28,690 nt of DNA from NCBI GenBank assembly GCA_002293625.1, contig DBDP01000149.1:33792-62481 (forward strand), given 5' to 3'. Positions 6,779 through 15,339 of this stretch are shown in pieces. Position 1 is the first letter of the stretch. Each line of letters opens with the position of its first letter. The DNA comes from Clostridiales bacterium UBA929. Its GTDB lineage: Bacteria; Bacillota; Clostridia; Oscillospirales; UBA929. The notes beneath the pieces are model-generated. The model was not told the DNA's origin. It did no database searches and saw only the letters and a program-made list of their open reading frames with translations. Both the position numbers and the translations under genes were made by a program.

Positions 6779-9466
6779 TTAAACCGTAAATAGCACTTCG
6801 GGCGGTGTAATTGATTTTTGTCGGGCGTGGCTGCACTTGAGGTACTCCCGCGAGGACGGGTCGTCTTGCCGCCGCTTCAATATTTCCATGAACCCGGCGC
6901 GCGCCTCTTCGTAGTCCGCGTTATAGTAACACGTAACCGCAGTCTCGAAAAGTTCACGCGAGGCGTCTTTCTTTTGAATCTGCTCCGGCGGGTCGCCGTC
7001 GTAGAAGTCATATAGATCGCGCGCCGTCCCGCTGTCGTTGATACGCCCGAGCTTTCGGGAACGGTATTTGTCCCCGCCGATAGCCTCATACGCGCCCTGC
7101 TCCACCATCAGGCGACAACCGTACAGGAACCCGGCTTTGCGAACCTCTTCTGTTTTGTGAGAGAAACGAGAGAAGAGCATCATGTTCAAACGTGAATCGT
7201 CCCCCGTTACCCCCAAAAATGAATCCGCATACGCAAGCAGGATGCTGCACTCGATCGGATTCCCCGCTTCCTCGTTCAGCCGGTTGATCGCCGCGAGCAT
7301 CGCGAGCGCGGCGTCCGCCGCTTCGTCGGGCGGACAAGCTAGTAACGCGCGAAGTTCGCGGCTGTTGAAGCGTTCAACCACACCGCCGTGTTCCGACAGC
7401 ACCGGCAGCAGACGCGTATAAAAACGGTTCAGTGCGTCCAAATGATCGTCATGCTGATCAAAACTCTCGGTCATCAGCAGCAAAAACATCGCTTTCGTCT
7501 CTATATAGTCCGAAGCGCGTATCTCCCGAATCGACGGTTTGTTTAGAATTGTCAGCATCTCGCGCGGAACGAACCGGCTGTAGCCGTCACTGACCGCTCG
7601 CGTTTCCGTGATCGCGCTTGCAACGGACGATGCCATGCTGTTGAACGCTTGAGCGATTTCCCCCGTTTCGTCCAGATTGCGCAACGACACCCGTGTGTCA
7701 TATTTGCCCTCCGCAATGGCCGCCGCGCCGCGCCTCAGTTTCCCCATTGCCCGCAGCGTCACGGCAAGCACGGCGGTCAGTGCGGCGGACAGCGCCAAAA
7801 ATACATACAGGCACATACGTATCATCTGGTTTCTCACATTATCAATGTCGGCGGAAAACTCCCATTCGGGGGTACTGACCTCCAAAATGCCGATTACCGT
7901 ACCGTCATTCACAATCGGGTATAAAAGAGACAGCCATATGTCTTCGTCGAACAAATCATATTCCCGCAAAAAAAGGGGAGCAGTCAGATTCTTCTGCAAA
8001 TATTCTTTTTCTTCTCCCTCTGAAAATAAATCATAATATTGCAAATCGAGATTGATGATGGAATTGTCGCACGCCGCTGTATAAATGCTATTCCCTTCCA
8101 CCCTGTAAAGCCAAAAATTAATATAGCGCGATACCGTGAATTCGTCGGGTCCGTCAAACAGCGTCACCTCATATGAACCCGACAGTTCCAATAAGTCTTT
8201 GCGAAGGGTTTTGTAATTTTTGCTTGAAAAAGGATCGTTCCAGTTAACGTTGGCCAACTCAGCCGTGTTTATATCTGATACAACCTCCTTCGCGTCGGAT
8301 GTAAGAGAAGAGCGGACAGTGTCCACCATCAGTCCCTCAACACGGCTGACCGATACCATGATGATGATCACGGCTCCGGCGGCAAAAACGGGTAAGATGG
8401 AGAAGGAGAGCTTGAGAAGCAAACTGATTCGTTTCCTCCGCCAGATAAACCGTATCACGGATAGTATCAGTACGGCAATCGCCGCTTCCAGCGCCGCCAT
8501 GATGAGCGTCTCAGCGGGGAAAAGAAAGCGCACGGGAACTGTCAGTGATGAGAATGTGTGAATATCCCCCGAAGAGGATGTTTGGTAGGTGTGGTCTTTT
8601 GTCAGAGCGACCCATGTGCTTTCGGTTTGAACGCTTGCTCGAAGCCAATTCAGGTTTTCGTCCCGTACCGCCCCGAAATCGTCCGTTTCGGGATCAAGCC
8701 AGAGAAAATCTTCCCCTGTTTCAGGATTTGAGGTAAATAAATACAGTTCGCCGTTACCGGCTGTTAAAAGCTGTACCACTGCCGTCCCGTCTTCCGGGCG
8801 ATAGATTTCAACCCAGTCTTCGTCCTCCGGGCGGTACACACGGGAATCTTGGGACAGAACGGATAAACCGTCGCCGGTCACCGTAAACGAGGATAAGATG
8901 AATGGGAAAGATACTTTGTCCCAAAGCCGAACCTCCCCGCTTTTTACGTCAGCACGATAAAGGGTTAATTTGCCGTCTGCCTCATTCACTTCCGTGTAAT
9001 AAATACCGCCGTCATACACCGTCTCCGCAACAGACAGCCACCCCTCCCCTATTTGAAGATCGCACAGCGTGCGAACCTCCCCCGTTCGCATGTCGCAAAC
9101 GGCGATTCGGTTGGTGAGGTTTTGCGGGGAACTGTAGGGCAGATCACTTATGCGGAGATATACAAGCCCGTCCTGTGCGGCGAGCAGATGCACCGTATTC
9201 TTTTCGTTCTTGTCCATGTTGCGCTTAGGAAAGGACACCGCGCTCAAAAGCCGCCCGTCCGCGGAAATCTCCCGCAGCCAAAGCGTATCTTCCCTGCTGT
9301 CATAGATGTCATATATAATACCGCGCTCGGTAATAAAACGCTCGACCGTATGGGTTACGGGGCGTAAGCTCTCCCAGCGCCGCCATACATTAAGCGCCAG
9401 AATGACAACCGTAACGGTCAGCAAAATCGCCGAAAAAGAGAACGAAAACAATCTTTTTGATTTCAT
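6779..9466 (-). CDS. Multi-pass receptor with HAMP and degenerate class III cyclase domain
   Basis: An 895-residue membrane sensor. Start ATG 9466 is chosen because it lies 1 nt after the preceding TAA; an upstream in-frame ATG at 9499 would run into the previous gene. Seen: a membrane helix at about 7-28; a large outside beta-rich (propeller-like) domain to about 315; helices at about 320-342 and 350-375; an outside Cache-like domain (about 380-545); a helix at about 550-573; HAMP at about 574-625; a cyclase homology domain (about 625-800); and a C-terminal TPR-like helix pair. In the cyclase domain the metal-binding aspartates are absent: LLLMTESFD stands where the first Asp motif belongs, and ERFNSRELRALL replaces the usual K-x-x-GD-x-x-x-A-x-F. 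It is probably a ligand or conformational sensor rather than an enzyme. Its place between the PAAR-like tip gene and the ATPase gene suggests it controls or senses the particle. Confidence 0.75.
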   Translation of the reverse strand: MKSKRLFSFSFSAILLTVTVVILALNVWRRWESLRPVTHTVERFITERGIIYDIYDSREDTLWLREISADGRLLSAVSFPKRNMDKNEKNTVHLLAAQDGLVYLRISDLPYSSPQNLTNRIAVCDMRTGEVRTLCDLQIGEGWLSVAETVYDGGIYYTEVNEADGKLTLYRADVKSGEVRLWDKVSFPFILSSFTVTGDGLSVLSQDSRVYRPEDEDWVEIYRPEDGTAVVQLLTAGNGELYLFTSNPETGEDFLWLDPETDDFGAVRDENLNWLRASVQTESTWVALTKDHTYQTSSSGDIHTFSSLTVPVRFLFPAETLIMAALEAAIAVLILSVIRFIWRRKRISLLLKLSFSILPVFAAGAVIIIMVSVSRVEGLMVDTVRSSLTSDAKEVVSDINTAELANVNWNDPFSSKNYKTLRKDLLELSGSYEVTLFDGPDEFTVSRYINFWLYRVEGNSIYTAACDNSIINLDLQYYDLFSEGEEKEYLQKNLTAPLFLREYDLFDEDIWLSLLYPIVNDGTVIGILEVSTPEWEFSADIDNVRNQMIRMCLYVFLALSAALTAVLAVTLRAMGKLRRGAAAIAEGKYDTRVSLRNLDETGEIAQAFNSMASSVASAITETRAVSDGYSRFVPREMLTILNKPSIREIRASDYIETKAMFLLLMTESFDQHDDHLDALNRFYTRLLPVLSEHGGVVERFNSRELRALLACPPDEAADAALAMLAAINRLNEEAGNPIECSILLAYADSFLGVTGDDSRLNMMLFSRFSHKTEEVRKAGFLYGCRLMVEQGAYEAIGGDKYRSRKLGRINDSGTARDLYDFYDGDPPEQIQKKDASRELFETAVTCYYNADYEEARAGFMEILKRRQDDPSSREYLKCSHARQKSITPPEVLFTV

Positions 9467-9467
9467 C

Positions 9468-9854
9468 TTAGCCAACCATAATCGTAGCCTGCCCGGCAAA
9501 CGTGAAGGTGATAACGCCGCCCCACAGGCACTGGCACTGCGACGAATCGGTCAGCGCGGGTTGCCCGCCGATGGTGACCGTTGAAGAGCCGGGCGTCCAC
9601 GGCGCGACGACGTTCGGGATACAAGGCATCGGTGTCAGCACGCCGAGAGCGGCGACGGTGGCCGCCGCCACCGTCGGGTTGGCCGGGCAGTTACACATCG
9701 CGAACGGCAGGATGTTTACAAGAGGTTTGTTGTCCATGATGGTTGCCATCGGCAGGATATTAAACACCTTGTTTTGCGGCAGAACGGTGAGAACCGAGGG
9801 CGCGACGCCGAAGGGGCAGCTCATCACCGCTCCGCCGCAGACACCAAATCCCAT
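9468..9854 (-). CDS. DUF4280 PAAR-like spike tip protein
   Basis: A 128-residue Cys- and Pro-rich protein starting MGFGVCGGAVMSCPFGVAPS, the signature of DUF4280, a PAAR-like family that caps the central spike of contractile systems (Afp10 role). The repeated short beta turns with Cys at conserved spots fit a metal-stabilised cone. It precedes the receptor gene with a 1-nt gap. The start has an AAGGAGATA-type ribosome site just upstream. Confidence 0.85.
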   Translation of the reverse strand: MGFGVCGGAVMSCPFGVAPSVLTVLPQNKVFNILPMATIMDNKPLVNILPFAMCNCPANPTVAAATVAALGVLTPMPCIPNVVAPWTPGSSTVTIGGQPALTDSSQCQCLWGGVITFTFAGQATIMVG

Positions 9855-9865
9855 AATTTATCTCC

Positions 9866-10483
9866 TTAAAGTTGAATTTTTTCGAGTTCCCCATCGCGTA
9901 ACAAATACAAAAAACGCGCATCGACCGGCACGGGAAGATTCTGCCCTTCAGGGACATAATACAGCGGCAGCAGGCGCGAACGCAGGGGAAACGAAGCCGT
10001 TTCCGACAATGTATACCGTCCCCGCCCGTGTGCGGTATAGATGGTTACGGGCGTTTCCGCTCCGTCCGGCGTTGTGATGACGCACCATAAATCCGTGAGG
10101 TCTACGCGGTCTTCCTTATGAAGGGTAATAACCCCCGCTTCCGTCGAGGCGGTCAGCGTATACCCACCCCGTGCGGCACTGAAAGCGACATACGCGCCGC
10201 TGCCCAATTCATAGTACCGTTTATTTCCGGTATGGCGGGGAATCAGAGCGACGCGCAGCACTCCGGCACCTTCCGCGACCGTCAGCGTTACGTTGTGATA
10301 GAGTTCCGACGTAACGCGTATATTTTCGGGGCGGTCGTCGGTAAAGACGAAGTATCCGTCGTTTTTCGCCACCGGCACACCGCCGGGGGAAATTACCCGA
10401 AGCGTACCGTCGCCCGGCCAAACCGGGCGCCCCGTTGTGAAATCGTCGGGTCGAACGACCAACGAAACCGTTACGGTTCTCAT
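9866..10483 (-). CDS. Unknown beta-rich protein of the eCIS operon
   Basis: A 205-residue protein I do not recognise. The N-terminal ~90 residues (VSLVVRPDDFTTGRPV, then GYFVFTDDRPENIRV) look like a carboxypeptidase-regulatory or Ig-like beta-sandwich. The C-terminal half is also beta-rich, with no signal peptide, no membrane helix and no catalytic motif. It overlaps the DUF4255 gene by 4 nt (ATGA) and is 11 nt from the PAAR-like gene, so it is probably a structural or accessory part of cap or tip assembly. Confidence 0.8.
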   Translation of the reverse strand: MRTVTVSLVVRPDDFTTGRPVWPGDGTLRVISPGGVPVAKNDGYFVFTDDRPENIRVTSELYHNVTLTVAEGAGVLRVALIPRHTGNKRYYELGSGAYVAFSAARGGYTLTASTEAGVITLHKEDRVDLTDLWCVITTPDGAETPVTIYTAHGRGRYTLSETASFPLRSRLLPLYYVPEGQNLPVPVDARFLYLLRDGELEKIQL

Positions 10484-11013
10484 ATGTCCTTCGCCTCAAG
10501 CCCCGCCGTGCTGACACGGGGAACAGCCGTAAACCGCAGTGACGGAATGGCGATCGGCGCGCATTGATAAAACAGCGAAAGGCGGTACGGCACCCCGGAA
10601 AACTGCCAAACCTTGTTCACGGTGTCCTCGTCGGGAGACAGCAGCTCAATACGCGGCGCGGGTACGACGGACGGTTGCATAACGCCGGAAAACGCAAGCT
10701 CGCTGATATCGCCCCAAAACTGCATCACACGCTCCAGCAGTTTATAATCATCCGCAAGCCCGGACTTTTTACCGATGTAAGATGTCACCATAAAGCACAT
10801 CCGGGCGCAGAGCGGCGGAGCCTCCTTCCCGCCGTCCACACGTAGCGAATCGGTCAGCTGATAGCGCGGGTCTTTGATGAGGCTGTATGGAAAGACGCCC
10901 AGCAGGCACGTCTCGTCGGTATCCGCCGGAGAGCGGAGACCGATCTGACCGGGTTGAAGCGGCAAAGCATCCCTTAACGCGCCGATGATTGCTTGCGTAA
11001 CATCCGAAAACAT
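10480..11013 (-). CDS. DUF4255 / Pvc16-family protein (tail terminator, Afp16-like)
   Basis: A 177-residue protein beginning MFSDVTQAIIGALRDAL, matching the Pvc16 N-terminal (DUF4255) family, which caps the tube/sheath end in eCIS. The start is ATG 11013, in a TAATG junction with the MORN gene and a GGGGGA 4 nt upstream. An upstream in-frame ATG at 11169 would add 52 low-complexity residues inside the MORN gene and is rejected. Conserved core: GVFPYSLIKDPRYQLTDSL and later LMQFWGDI-like and GVPYRLSLFYQ segments. Confidence 0.87.
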   Translation of the reverse strand: MFSDVTQAIIGALRDALPLQPGQIGLRSPADTDETCLLGVFPYSLIKDPRYQLTDSLRVDGGKEAPPLCARMCFMVTSYIGKKSGLADDYKLLERVMQFWGDISELAFSGVMQPSVVPAPRIELLSPDEDTVNKVWQFSGVPYRLSLFYQCAPIAIPSLRFTAVPRVSTAGLEAKDI

Positions 11014-12218
11014 TATTTCCCCCGTTCCGGCAGCGCGCTGACCCGAAGAAACAGAATCTTTATTGGTGTCGCGGGTTCTTCCGGCGGCAAGGGTTCGTAA
11101 AACACCGCGATTGCATAGTGTTCCGTTTCCGCCATCCCCCCGACCGCCTCGTTCGCGTCTCCGCTCCAATAGCTATTGGAAACCCCCAGCGCGAACACCT
11201 CCGGCACCCCCGCGGGAACCGGCGGGAAGTCCGCAACATCCGTCTCCGCACCCACCACCAGTCCGCCAGCCGCAGCCAGCCCGCAGAGATACACCTCGCT
11301 CAAGACATCGGGAAGCCCGGTTTCACCCAGAGTAAACGCGTACAACACGCTGCTGCCCTCATCGATCACAAAATGGCGCTCGTCTAAAAGCTGCTCTTTA
11401 TAATTAACCGAATCCTCGGTGAGCGCCGTCAGCACGTCTGTGTAGGCAAAGCCGAACAGCGAGAGCGGATTCAACCGAATTGGAGGTCCCGGTGACGATT
11501 CGGGAGACGGCTCCGGGGATGGTTCGGGAGACGGCTCGGGCGAAGTTAGAGGGTTCCCGTCGGGACCATACTCTACCCCCGCGAGCATCCTCTCGCCTTT
11601 CAGATATTTCCCCGAAAATATAGGGTAGCCGGTTACCGGGTCATACTCCGTCCCTTCCCCGTCAAAAACCCCCGCGGAGAAGCCGCCTTTGTAACAAACG
11701 GAGCCGTTGCTGTACAGCGTACCCTCCCCGTCATACAGCCCTTCTGCAAATCCGCCCCTGTAAAGTAAAAACCCATCCTCATACAATAACCCCTGCCCCG
11801 AAAACACATTGGCATCAAAATCGCCCTTATAATATACAGCGCCGCCGCTTTGGTACAGCGTCCCGGCTCCGGCATACTGGTTTTCTAAAAAATCTCCCTC
11901 GTACAGCAGGTTTCCGTTTTCGTAAAGACGCCCCTTTCCCGTGACAACCCCCTCTTCAACGACACCTTCGTACACCAGCGTACCGTCTGAGAGCAGCAGT
12001 CTCGCCTGCCCCGAATACTCCGGCAAGTAAGGGGACAAAACGGAGAACTCCGGCACGGGCTGTCGGGAAATCCACCACCGCACAACGCCCGGATGGATCG
12101 TCAGCGCGTAAGTCAGTGCGGCGGCAAGCAGCGCGGTCGCAAGCACGCCCAAAAATGTCAGCGATATGTACCGCGAACCGATACGCGCATAGCCTTTTAC
12201 TTTACGGGTCTTCCTCAT
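11013..12218 (-). CDS. Membrane-anchored MORN-repeat protein
   Basis: A 401-residue protein with a basic N-terminus, one membrane helix at about 18-40, then about six MORN-type repeats (about 73-215; pattern G-x-G-x-LY-x-x-G-x-x-x-Y-x-G-x-F every ~23 residues). A (SPEP)n linker at about 228-245 leads to a C-terminal globular domain of ~150 residues that I do not recognise. The positive-inside rule puts the repeats outside the membrane. MORN repeats are open beta-hairpin scaffolds that bind protein or lipid. It overlaps the kinase-like membrane gene by 17 nt and the DUF4255 gene by 1 nt. It is not a known eCIS core subunit; a scaffold at the envelope is inference. Confidence 0.82.
   Translation of the reverse strand: MRKTRKVKGYARIGSRYISLTFLGVLATALLAAALTYALTIHPGVVRWWISRQPVPEFSVLSPYLPEYSGQARLLLSDGTLVYEGVVEEGVVTGKGRLYENGNLLYEGDFLENQYAGAGTLYQSGGAVYYKGDFDANVFSGQGLLYEDGFLLYRGGFAEGLYDGEGTLYSNGSVCYKGGFSAGVFDGEGTEYDPVTGYPIFSGKYLKGERMLAGVEYGPDGNPLTSPEPSPEPSPEPSPESSPGPPIRLNPLSLFGFAYTDVLTALTEDSVNYKEQLLDERHFVIDEGSSVLYAFTLGETGLPDVLSEVYLCGLAAAGGLVVGAETDVADFPPVPAGVPEVFALGVSNSYWSGDANEAVGGMAETEHYAIAVFYEPLPPEEPATPIKILFLRVSALPERGK
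11491..11545 (-). repeat. Short tandem repeat encoding (Ser-Pro-Glu-Pro)n linker
   Basis: Imperfect 12-nt units of the type ggttcgggagac (plus-strand sense) encode SPEPSPEPSPEPSPESSP between the MORN repeats and the C-terminal domain. A repeat of this kind can change length by slippage, in units that keep frame. Confidence 0.7.
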
Positions 12219-13026
12219 CCAGCATCACCGTCCCGATTGCGAGGATTCTTTCCTCCGGCGGAGGCGGGGAAATCACCGCGCGGTAAAACACCACAGCCGC
12301 CGATATATAGACCGCCGCCAGCGCGATCAGTGCCAAAACCGGCGCGGCGCGAGCCAGCAGCATTTCTTTCAGAGCTTCGGCGCGGGCGCGTAACCCCGGA
12401 GCCTCCGGCTCCGGCAGACGCGTTGCGACTTCCTCGGCGTCCCGCAGCGCCACTGTGTACAGCTCCGGCCAACTGTAAAACGTATGGCTTCTCAATAAGC
12501 CATATAACTCCGCCTTATCACCGCAGACGGCGCGGACAATCTCGGCAAGGTACAGCATGGTTTTCACGGGATCGTGCCGGAGATACTGGGCGGTAAGGCA
12601 GAGGTCGTAGACCACCTTGATCTCCCCGGACGGCGAGCAAAGCAAATTCTCCGGACGAATCAAGTCATACAGAATCGGGTACGGCGGGTTGTGCGCGAGA
12701 CAAAACGCGAACAGGGAGCGCAGCACGGCGGCGCGTAAAGCGTTCGGCGCGTCGGTCATCACCGTTTTCAGCGTGCCGCTTTCCTGCGGGTGTTTGAATA
12801 CGGCGCAGAATCCGCTTCCGTGGGGAAAGAACTCAATGAAATCGGTAAAATCCGCGTTATCCCGGTAGCTCATAAAGAGCGGCGTAAGTTGCTTCGCGAG
12901 ATGCGGGGAATCGACGATTGCAAGCATGTACCGCTTCCCTTGCGAACGCGCGATCAAGCGGCGCTTATTGCCGCAATACCGTGCCAGAATGGTATATGTC
13001 CGGGAGGGGGATTCGATGATTCTCAT
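12202..13026 (-). CDS. Membrane-anchored pseudokinase-like protein (EssB-like layout)
   Basis: A 274-residue protein with no standard eCIS counterpart. Residues 120-129 read YDLIRPENLL, aligned with the kinase catalytic loop HRDLKPENLL: Pro-Glu-Asn-Leu-Leu is kept, but the catalytic Asp position is Leu and Lys is Arg. Residues 137-143 (KVVYDLC) stand in the DFG position, with Gly replaced. No VAIK lysine is clear (YMLAIVDS, 33-40). One membrane helix at about 227-247 is followed by a short Pro-rich tail. A cytoplasmic pseudokinase followed by one helix is the layout of EssB/YukC of type VII secretion. Start overlaps the upstream gene by 4 nt. Homology to EssB is inferred from layout and motif, not from alignment. 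Confidence 0.75.
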   Translation of the reverse strand: MRIIESPSRTYTILARYCGNKRRLIARSQGKRYMLAIVDSPHLAKQLTPLFMSYRDNADFTDFIEFFPHGSGFCAVFKHPQESGTLKTVMTDAPNALRAAVLRSLFAFCLAHNPPYPILYDLIRPENLLCSPSGEIKVVYDLCLTAQYLRHDPVKTMLYLAEIVRAVCGDKAELYGLLRSHTFYSWPELYTVALRDAEEVATRLPEPEAPGLRARAEALKEMLLARAAPVLALIALAAVYISAAVVFYRAVISPPPPEERILAIGTVMLDEEDP

Positions 13027-14276
13027 AACGCTTGCTTAACCACGACAACATAGGCAGTCCCCGATACCTCCGGCGAGGATGCGCTCACGGCGCGGACTGT
13101 GTATACACCCTCGCGGTCGGGCGCGACGTAGTAACCTTCCTTTGTAATGCCGCCGCTGTCCTGTTCCCCCACGCTCCAAACAATATCCGCCCGCGCCAGC
13201 CCGCGCGCCTCCGCCGTAAACTGAACGCTTTCGCGGCAAGCGAGCCGCACGGAACCGGGTGTAATGACAATCAGCGGCGCGGGCGGTGCCGCTCCCGACC
13301 AAGCCGGATCGGTTTCGGCCATCCAGATAAAACGCAAAACACGCTCGGAAGGTTCCGAGTTTAAGCGCACCCCGATTCTAAACGAGCCGTTTTCCTCGTT
13401 TGTTTTCACCGCCCATTCGTAGGGGCGCGGAGAGAAGATCGAGGGATCCCCGAAAACGGCTCCCTTTTCCGTTTGCAGCCCCAGTGTTACATATACGCCG
13501 ATCATTCCGAGCCCGTGCACGATATCACCGGAAACCTGAACGGAACCGTGACGCGCGCCGTCGGGAATCTCCACCGTCGCCCTGCCGAACGCTCGCGTTC
13601 TCTCTTCGGGCGGCACGGGCAAACTAGAACGTTCCGGCAGAGGCGCGGGAGGGTTGACCGCCTCCGGCGCAGCGGGTGTTTTTTGGTTAAACGGCAGGCA
13701 TTCAATCTGCTCGATTTCGTAGGCGTCTTCCCACCGCGCCAAGTGGATCCGCGCGAGGTACAACCGCCATAGTTTGCCGTGTTCAAGCGTTTGCTCCAAA
13801 TCTTCCGTAGATTCGGAGGTCGAGACTTCACCTTCGTCCGGCTCCCGATACCGCAGATACAGCCGAACACCCTCTTCAACGCGCCCGAAACGGTTTTCCT
13901 CCAGCGGCGCGTCGTTCAGCGCGTGCATCGGCTCGCACGGCGTCTCGGCATACTCGGCGCATAAGTAAACGCTCTTTTCCATCCCGTAATCGTCCCCGAA
14001 ACCCGAAAGCTCCGACAAGCGAGTGATAACGGGTCTGTCCAGCACGATCTCACGCCCAAGCCCGTCCAGTGCCAAGCCCGACTCCACGGCGACCGTCACG
14101 CCGTCCACCTTCAGCACGTTAAATCCGCACACCACACCGGGACCGACCAGCAGCGCGTTCAGCAAGCGGCGTTTATTATTGAAATAAAGCTGTTCCGCTT
14201 CCATATCGCGCTGGGTCAGCAGCTTGCCGAAGAAATATTTATTGCGGTTGAGAGGAAACAGGTTTGTATTCTCCAT
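13023..14276 (-). CDS. eCIS conserved baseplate-associated protein with C-terminal Ig-like domain
   Basis: A 417-residue protein. The first ~110 residues (NRNKYFFGKLLTQRDMEAEQ, then NNKRRLLNALLVGPGVVCGF) match an N-terminal domain I associate with eCIS and related tail loci, located next to gpI-type genes. The middle (about 140-215) is acidic and Pro-rich. The last ~80 residues form a bacterial Ig-like (BIG) domain with IVITPGSVRLACRESVQF and VWSV. Start ATG 14276 is preferred over 14300 because it leads directly into the conserved domain and has GGGGGA upstream; it overlaps the tail protein I gene by 38 nt. It could be the particle's attachment or docking protein in place of a long fibre (inference). 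Confidence 0.8.
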   Translation of the reverse strand: MENTNLFPLNRNKYFFGKLLTQRDMEAEQLYFNNKRRLLNALLVGPGVVCGFNVLKVDGVTVAVESGLALDGLGREIVLDRPVITRLSELSGFGDDYGMEKSVYLCAEYAETPCEPMHALNDAPLEENRFGRVEEGVRLYLRYREPDEGEVSTSESTEDLEQTLEHGKLWRLYLARIHLARWEDAYEIEQIECLPFNQKTPAAPEAVNPPAPLPERSSLPVPPEERTRAFGRATVEIPDGARHGSVQVSGDIVHGLGMIGVYVTLGLQTEKGAVFGDPSIFSPRPYEWAVKTNEENGSFRIGVRLNSEPSERVLRFIWMAETDPAWSGAAPPAPLIVITPGSVRLACRESVQFTAEARGLARADIVWSVGEQDSGGITKEGYYVAPDREGVYTVRAVSASSPEVSGTAYVVVVKQAL

Positions 14277-15339
14277 GATGAGAATCCCCCAATAAGGCAA
14301 AGTTCAAGCGGCTGTTTACGCCCAGCTCCGCTGCGGTGTACTCGCCGAGGCGCGTATTTATCCCAAGATACGAGCTGTCGGACAGCGCCGGGTGCATCTG
14401 CAGAATCCGAATTGCGCAGGATACGCCGCCGGGCAGAAATGTACGTAAAACCGTATCCAGATTCGTTACATTTACTTCTGTTCCCGAAGCCTCGGGCGGC
14501 AGCAATAACGTGATTTCGCCGTTCTGATAATGCCGGTCTGTTTCCGTGTCCCCCGTCAGCATTCGGAAGTTTTCGCAAACATACGGACGGAAGCCGGTGT
14601 ACTGCGTAACGAAATCCGCCAGCGCCGAGAACCTCCCCTTCTTACGGTACAAGCCGGACATCAGTAACCCCCGCAAGTTTTCCGTCTCCCACAGCTCAAT
14701 ATGGGGAATTCCCATCGCTTCGGCGAGCCAGCGCACTCGCGAAGGAGAGGCGGCGCGAGGGTCAAGCGTTTCGTAAAGCGCGTCTGTCTTCTGCTCCAGT
14801 TCTAAGTACGGCGCGGAAAACAGCCGCAGGAACCGATCCAGAAAGCCGCCTTCCTCCCTGTATATCTCCGGCAGATACGGTAAAAACGACTCCCACGCGG
14901 AGTATACTTGAATCGAGCGGATCACAAGCGGTGGCGTTCCTTCCGGCTTGGTGAATATAACTGCCGTCACACAGAATTGCCCGCGCAGTTTACTTGGTAT
15001 AAAATCCAATGCGCCAAACTGACGGAACTCCTCAAACTCACCGAGCCGGTTCAGCACGTCCCAAACATCCAACGCTCTGTCTTCCTGTAACCCGCGAATC
15101 TTATCCGCCGTTCGCTCGTTGTCGGTCGCGTAAAACCGCCACTCAACGCTTGCGCCCTCCGGCAGGTCGGCGGTCACCCGCTGCCAAACGTTGCCGCGCT
15201 CCGTGCTGTCCATTAGCGGCGTTATCAAAACGCCGCCGTTCTCCATCACCACGCGGTCGCCGACAATCTCCCCCCCAAACAGGCGGCAGCGCTGAAACGC
15301 CGCTTGATGGTTGAAAATAAAGTACCGCGTTTCGTTCAC
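14239..15339 (-). CDS. Phage tail protein I-like baseplate protein
   Basis: A 366-residue wedge protein. The segment YLPEIYREEGGFLDRFLRLF (about 180-200) and the following coiled region with LAEAMGIP, then LRGLLMSGLYRKKGRF, are typical of the P2 gpI / eCIS 'phage tail protein' family that joins the baseplate wedge to peripheral proteins. It overlaps the upstream baseplate-J gene by 4 nt (ATGA). The N-terminal ~170 residues are beta-rich and fit the extra domain of eCIS members. Confidence 0.87.
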   Translation of the reverse strand: MNETRYFIFNHQAAFQRCRLFGGEIVGDRVVMENGGVLITPLMDSTERGNVWQRVTADLPEGASVEWRFYATDNERTADKIRGLQEDRALDVWDVLNRLGEFEEFRQFGALDFIPSKLRGQFCVTAVIFTKPEGTPPLVIRSIQVYSAWESFLPYLPEIYREEGGFLDRFLRLFSAPYLELEQKTDALYETLDPRAASPSRVRWLAEAMGIPHIELWETENLRGLLMSGLYRKKGRFSALADFVTQYTGFRPYVCENFRMLTGDTETDRHYQNGEITLLLPPEASGTEVNVTNLDTVLRTFLPGGVSCAIRILQMHPALSDSSYLGINTRLGEYTAAELGVNSRLNFALLGDSHHGEYKPVSSQPQ

